The notes beneath the pieces are model-generated. The model was not told where the DNA came from, did no database searches, and was given only the letters and a program-made list of their open reading frames with translations. The translations under genes were made by a program, and so were the position numbers. This document shows, one piece after another, positions 60,536-64,000 of a DNA stretch of 64,000 nucleotides. Location of the stretch: contig NZ_JBFONT020000006.1 in the NCBI RefSeq assembly GCF_040779325.2, forward strand, positions 1 to 64,000, in the 5' to 3' direction. This DNA comes from Aestuariibius violaceus (GTDB taxonomy: Bacteria; Pseudomonadota; Alphaproteobacteria; Rhodobacterales; Rhodobacteraceae). Within the stretch, counting starts at the first letter, position 1. Each line of letters opens with the position of its first letter.

Positions 60536-60720
60536 AAAGGCCCGCGACCAAACACGAAATCACTTTGGAACCTTGAGTAGGGCGGTTACCACAAAGCGTC
60601 TATATGGCCGTCGATGAACAGTTGTCGACGGTACAAAAGCAGGCTTTACTGAGCCGCTGCAATCAGACAATGTCCCGGCGTGTTTTGCCGGAATGACAGC
60701 GCGGCGATCAGGGTGGTGAG
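60536..60720. other. Divergent gap in the island
   Basis: Between the broken chaperone gene and the sulfotransferase-like gene. It contains a GTCGAT/GTCGAC-rich short inverted sequence near 60612-60632, but no named regulatory site. No gene is seen. Confidence 0.3.
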
Positions 60721-61836
60721 ATGAGGCCAATCTGCCATCTTCATATCGGCATGAACAAAGCGGGCAGTACCACGATACAAGCCGCCTTCCTCAACTACCT
60801 CGATCCAAATCTCGAATACCTGCGTCCCGAGAAGGACTCGGTCCTTCACTCAGTCCTCGACCGGACCTTCCAGCGCCCAAGGGACGTCAAGCGCTTCGGT
60901 GTCGACTCGTCCGAGTTGGCCGACGCTGACGCCACCTTCAATGAGATCATGGAGCGCTCGGACCGGGCCGCTTTCATCAGCTACGAGAACCTATCGATCT
61001 GGCCGGATGTCGATGCGATCGAGCGTATCCGTGTGCGTCTGCTGCGGCACTGCGAATCGGTCCACGTCCTCGCCTACATCCGCCCGCCCCACGCGTATAT
61101 GCGCAGCCTTCTGCAGCAAAGTGTCAAGCTGGGCCCACCACCGCCGAAGTTGGCTGGTCTCTGGCCGGACTACCAGCGCCGCTTCGAACGCTGGGACCGG
61201 GTCTTCGGTCGCGACGTGGTAACACTGGTGCCTTTTCGGACGGACAGCCTTTCCGACGGTGACCTCCTGTCCGATGTTTGCCTGCGCATAGGGGCAGACC
61301 TGGACAGGCTCAGCCGCCGGGAGGTATCCAACCCCGCCGCCTCGCTCGAGGCATCGGCTGCCCTCGCTGTTTGGCAGGATGCACGGGCGGCGAAGCGCTG
61401 GGACGATACCGAACCGACCCCTCGCGAACTGAACCGCTTTGCAAGGGAGATCGCGGAGTTCGGACAAACGAGGCGCTGGGGTTTTGAAGACGCCGCAATC
61501 GAGCGTCTCTTTGAGGATCGAGCGCCTGATGTCCTGTGGATGGCAGAGCGGCTCCGATGCCCTGACTTCGCGAAGGAGACTGCACCAAGTGTCAGAATCG
61601 CGGGCCTCGAAGCCTTTCGAGACATCGGTCGCGGTCAGACCCAGGCACTCGCGGACTGGCTTCCGCGCCGCTTTCGCGACATCGACCTGGCGGGCGCGCG
61701 GGCGACGGAGGATATGATGCAGGCAGCTTTCCGGCATTATGTAAGCCGTACCCGTCCCGCGCCGCGTTGGAGGGATTATTTGCCGCTCAAACTCAAACGA
61801 AAGCTGGCGCCGCTGGTGCACCGCCTACGGTCCTGA
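60721..61836 (+). CDS. Sulfotransferase-like P-loop protein
   Basis: A 371-residue protein. The N-terminal CHLHIGMNKAGSTTIQAAFL is a sulfotransferase-type 5'-phosphosulfate loop (usual form H-x-G-x-x-K-x-G-S/T-T), after which come FISYENLSIWPDV and VHVLAYIRPPHAYMRSLLQQ, matching the 3'-phosphate-binding R-x-P-x(6)-S region. It may transfer sulfate from PAPS to a surface glycan or other acceptor. It is a single gene facing away from the type VI-like cassette. The acceptor is unknown. Confidence 0.75.
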   Translation: MRPICHLHIGMNKAGSTTIQAAFLNYLDPNLEYLRPEKDSVLHSVLDRTFQRPRDVKRFGVDSSELADADATFNEIMERSDRAAFISYENLSIWPDVDAIERIRVRLLRHCESVHVLAYIRPPHAYMRSLLQQSVKLGPPPPKLAGLWPDYQRRFERWDRVFGRDVVTLVPFRTDSLSDGDLLSDVCLRIGADLDRLSRREVSNPAASLEASAALAVWQDARAAKRWDDTEPTPRELNRFAREIAEFGQTRRWGFEDAAIERLFEDRAPDVLWMAERLRCPDFAKETAPSVRIAGLEAFRDIGRGQTQALADWLPRRFRDIDLAGARATEDMMQAAFRHYVSRTRPAPRWRDYLPLKLKRKLAPLVHRLRS

Positions 61837-62069
61837 TGACGATGCGCCAGCTCCGATGAGCGGTAGCACTGAATATGAAGGCCACAGAGAGAGACCCCAC
61901 GACGGTTACTTCCTGATACTGAAGGAAGATCGGGTTTAGGGTCACCGGAAGACCAACAAAAGCGGCGAACTGGTTGGGTCAGTCGCTCGGGAACCTCAGA
62001 TCCGAGCTTCCCGGACACATCACGGCAAAGTCCGCATGGGCCTCACCGATCTCCAGCTGCGTCTGCTCC
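61837..62069. other. Intergenic gap, no gene recognised
   Basis: About 230 bases after the sulfotransferase-like gene up to the end of the phage fragment. No gene, repeat or RNA is recognised. Confidence 0.35.
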
Positions 62070-62903
62070 TTATCTTGCTGAGATCGTGTCGAATGCCTCT
62101 TCCAGCGCCTTGTCCATGCGGGCCAGGCTGACCTCCATGATGTCGAGCTCGGCATTCTGCAGCCGGATCTCGTTGACGAGCTCCTGGTTGGCGTCGAGCG
62201 CCTCCATGGTCAGCCGCAGCCGCTCCTGCTCGGCCTGGGTATTGACGAAGCTCTCGTTGGAGACGTCTTCGGTGAGGCCGGCCCGGACCCGGGTCAGCTC
62301 GTCCAGAAGCTGGGTCTGCTCGGCAATCCGCTCCCGCAGCTGGCCCGCCTGGATCTCCGTCTCGATGCGCTGGAGCTCGAAGATCTCCTTGCGGGCGTCG
62401 AGCTCCTTCTGCGCCAGGAGCAGCGCGTTGCGCGTGGCGTCGTTCTGCACGAGCGCCCGGTCGGCGATGGCCCGGGCGTAGAGCGCCTCTGCCTCCTGAA
62501 GCGACGACAGCGCCCGCTCGAGCTGCGGGATGGTGCTCTCGAAGTCTTCGGCCTCGGTCCTCGCGGACATGAGGTTTGTGACAAGTGGCAGAAGCGCCCC
62601 GGCTGCGGCACCTGCCAGGATCCCGAACGTGCCGAACCCGATCGCGAGATCCGGAAGCTGGATGGCAAATGCCGGCATAACATCGCCGGTCGCCGAGGCC
62701 TGCTGGGCCACCTGGGAGAGCTGGAGGGCGACGTTGCGCGAGTCGAAGCTCCGGAATCCGCGGCTCATGGTGGCGACTGCGCGTCCGGTCGCCACCGCCT
62801 GCCGCTCAGCGCGCGCCCCGGATCTCTGGAACCGCTCCAGCCGTGTCGCCGTCTGAACGACGCCCCGATCCGTGACCCGGACGCCGAGCTCCGCGATATC
62901 CAT
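62070..62903 (-). pseudogene. Truncated phage tail tape-measure protein
   Basis: A 277-residue frame starting with DIAELGVRVTDRGVVQTATR, the usual opening of tail-length tape-measure proteins, then basic helices, a hydrophobic piece (FGILAGAAAGALLPLVTNLM) and a long coiled coil (LERALSSLQEAEALYARAIA and onwards). Complete tape measures are several times longer and no other tail genes follow, so this is a 5' fragment of a prophage gene. The ATG at 62903 is chosen from the family opening. Confidence 0.65.
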
Positions 62904-62917
62904 GCCGTTGGTTATCC

Positions 62918-63040
62918 TTACATGCGAATGGGCGGATCGCGGAACGGATCCCGCGCCGCGGAGAGTTCGCTCACATAGGCCTGCGAGAGCCGGCGCAGGA
63001 TGGCGCCTTCTTCCTGGGCAGCGGCACCCGTCCAATTGAC
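62918..63040 (-). pseudogene. 3' fragment of a neighbouring phage gene
   Basis: Upstream of the tape measure on the same strand the frame reads AVNWTGAAAQEEGAILRR and then LSQAYVSELSAARDP, ending in FRDPPIRM and a stop. It appears to be the C-terminal end of another tail-region protein cut off by the junction with the integrase relic. No family can be named. Confidence 0.4.
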
Positions 63041-63547
63041 GGCATCCGACTGCAGGTCCAGACCTTCTACCCTGTCACAGGAGAGGCCTTCATCCTGCGC
63101 TCAAAGAACGGCGAGGGGCGGATGGTGCGCCTGCCCCGCCGGGCACTCGACCTGATGCTGCAGCGCCCCCTCCCGAAGCGCGGGCCGCTTCTGACCACGC
63201 CCAAGGGGAAAGGCTACGTGTCGCGCCAGAATGGCGGCGGTCAGTTCAAATCCGCCTTCGACTGAGCGCGACGTGCAGCCGATCTCGAGGACGACGTGAC
63301 CCCCTACACGCTCCGCCACACCTGGGCGACCTGGTTCTATGCCCAGACCCGCGATTTCGGCGCGCTGATGGACCAGGGCGGCTGGAAGAAGGCCGACATG
63401 GCGAACCGCTACCGGAAGATCGCGCCCGAAGATCTGGCATCCAGGCTCCGGGCCCATGGCTGGGATTTCACGCGCGCCGACTTCGCCGCCGCGGCAACCG
63501 AAGGACAGGTTGTGCGGGCGCCGGAGACGCGCCGAAAATCCTCCTGA
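63041..63547 (+). pseudogene. Tyrosine recombinase (integrase) relic
   Basis: Only the C-terminal catalytic half remains. It reads EGRMVRLPRRALDLML, then KSAFD, an in-frame TGA at 63263-63265, then ARRAADLEDDVTPYTLRHTW, LMDQGGWKKADMANRYRKIA. The arginine of LRHT and the tyrosine of ANRY are the expected catalytic residues. The 5' part is missing and the stop breaks what is left. Its place beside the right repeat identifies it as the integrase that once moved the island. Confidence 0.75.
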
Positions 63548-63652
63548 GAGGGCCGAATTCCACCAAAAAAGTTGGGCAATATGCGTGTGCTATCAGAAAA
63601 CTTGATCTCGTAAGAGGCTGATTTTCAAGGAATAAACCGGAATGATCTCCAG

Positions 63653-63740
63653 CCCTTAGCAGGGGAGCGCCTTGAACCATTCGGCCACGTCTCTGTCGAC
63701 GCTTTTGGGCTGCCAGCCTCCTGATGTAAAACGGCTTTCC
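63653..63740. repeat. Right island boundary (displaced tRNA-Ser 5' half)
   Basis: Bases 63653-63673 match 57600-57620 exactly; the following sequence keeps about 80% identity to the tRNA 5' half and its upstream flank, with changes such as TTGAACCA for TTCGACCA and GTCTCTGTC for GTCTCCGCC. The 3' half of a tRNA is absent, so this is not a working gene but the displaced half left by integration. Confidence 0.7.
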
Positions 63741-63756
63741 AGCGCTTTGAAGCGCT
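63741..63756 (-). terminator. Small hairpin after the nucleoside hydrolase gene
   Basis: AGCGCTTTGAAGCGCT folds into a six-base-pair stem (AGCGCT/AGCGCT) with a four-base loop, a few bases past the stop of the minus-strand nucleoside hydrolase gene. It is followed on the minus strand by GGAAAGCC, so a T run is lacking; a weak terminator or processing site. Confidence 0.35.
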
Positions 63757-63760
63757 ACTG

Positions 63761-64000
63761 TCAGGGAAGGTATCCCAGCGCCTCAGTGAAGCGGTGCAGG
63801 ACGGCTGGAGCATCGACGCGAGTCGCGACCTCGACCGGAGCGTGGGCGCAGGCGGGATCAGCGATCGTCCGACCGGCAGCTTCGCCTCGCTCGACAATTC
63901 GAACCCTTGTCCGGCGCCACTCAAACAGTGCAGGTTCGATGGCGGCGACAATCGCTGTGGGATCGTGAAGCGCGCATCCATCGAAGTTTCGCATCTCCTG
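63761..64000 (-). CDS. Nucleoside hydrolase, C-terminal part (runs off the window)
   Basis: Only the last ~80 codons are present; the frame is open to the window edge. The text CALHDPTAIVAAIEPALFEW is the conserved H-D-P calcium/substrate motif of inosine-uridine preferring nucleoside hydrolases, followed by the usual VRIVERGE and TIADPA segments and a closing VATRVDAPAVLHRFTEAL. The enzyme splits ribonucleosides into base and ribose. It lies just outside the island on the original chromosome side. Confidence 0.8.
   Translation of the reverse strand, partial: QEMRNFDGCALHDPTAIVAAIEPALFEWRRTRVRIVERGEAAGRTIADPACAHAPVEVATRVDAPAVLHRFTEALGYLP

Noticed and set aside
63653..63710. Second tRNA-Ser gene
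   Set aside because: Only the 5' half is present and carries mismatches in the acceptor and D arms; no 3' half follows.

Overview
The window is high-GC DNA with tightly packed, ATGA-coupled operons. Gene content points to an alphaproteobacterium of the Rhodobacteraceae/Roseobacter type: phosphatidylcholine synthase, tamA-tamB, DUF6525, a GTTC-N7-GTTC LexA box, an FnrL-like box, an alphaproteobacterial Zur palindrome, GANTC sites and TctABC transport. Assignment is by gene content and motif style only; no search was run.

Layout. 0.4-4.2 kb: ileS coupled to a GNAT acetyltransferase and a Rid-family protein. 4.4-6.0 kb: a VOC protein, DUF3253 and pcs. 6.3-12.6 kb: tamA-tamB (outer-membrane assembly). 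12.6-15.3 kb, minus strand: a radical SAM protein and a UdgX fusion behind a LexA box, a likely SOS-induced DNA repair pair. 15.4-22.0 kb: a GGDEF/EAL protein and a sugar-type ABC transporter whose ATPase gene diverges from the binding protein and permeases. 22.0-22.4 kb: a tandem hairpin repeat. 22.4-25.1 kb: a bicupin, a ring-cleaving dioxygenase and an esterase. 25.6-32.1 kb: a peptide-type ABC transporter with no ATPase gene, a TupA-like ATP-grasp protein, glycerate 2-kinase and a Dabb protein, followed by an IS3 relic.

32.9-41.8 kb is one large predicted zinc-starvation operon behind a single perfect Zur operator: zur, a previously hidden 41-residue membrane ORF, znuC, znuB, znuA, a thioredoxin-reductase-like flavoprotein, two COG0523 GTPases, DUF1826, DUF6525 and a ZevA/ZevB-like pair. 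It combines primary uptake, a second uptake route and zinc allocation. 42.1-43.8 kb holds a divergent TetR/hydrolase pair. 44.0-52.1 kb holds a pentaheme cytochrome c divergent from nqrABCDEF-apbE-nqrM-CBS, with an FNR-type site between them; its NqrB is short and lacks the flavinylation segment. 52.4-57.4 kb is tctCBA joined to a CaiB-type CoA-transferase and a short citrate-synthase-like lyase, a plausible route from imported citrate (or an analogue) to cleaved CoA products.

57.6-63.7 kb is a decayed genomic island at tRNA-Ser(GCU), bounded by a duplicated 5' half of that tRNA. It holds a broken type VI effector-chaperone (DUF4123) cassette with candidate effector and partner genes, a sulfotransferase-like gene, a truncated phage tape-measure gene and a broken integrase. 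The 3' end of a nucleoside hydrolase gene lies past the island.

An unexplained element recurs at 5.26, 25.23 and 52.18 kb: four 11-bp units built on GCCGAC. At the last two loci it is followed at matching distance by TTAAC and a GANTC site.
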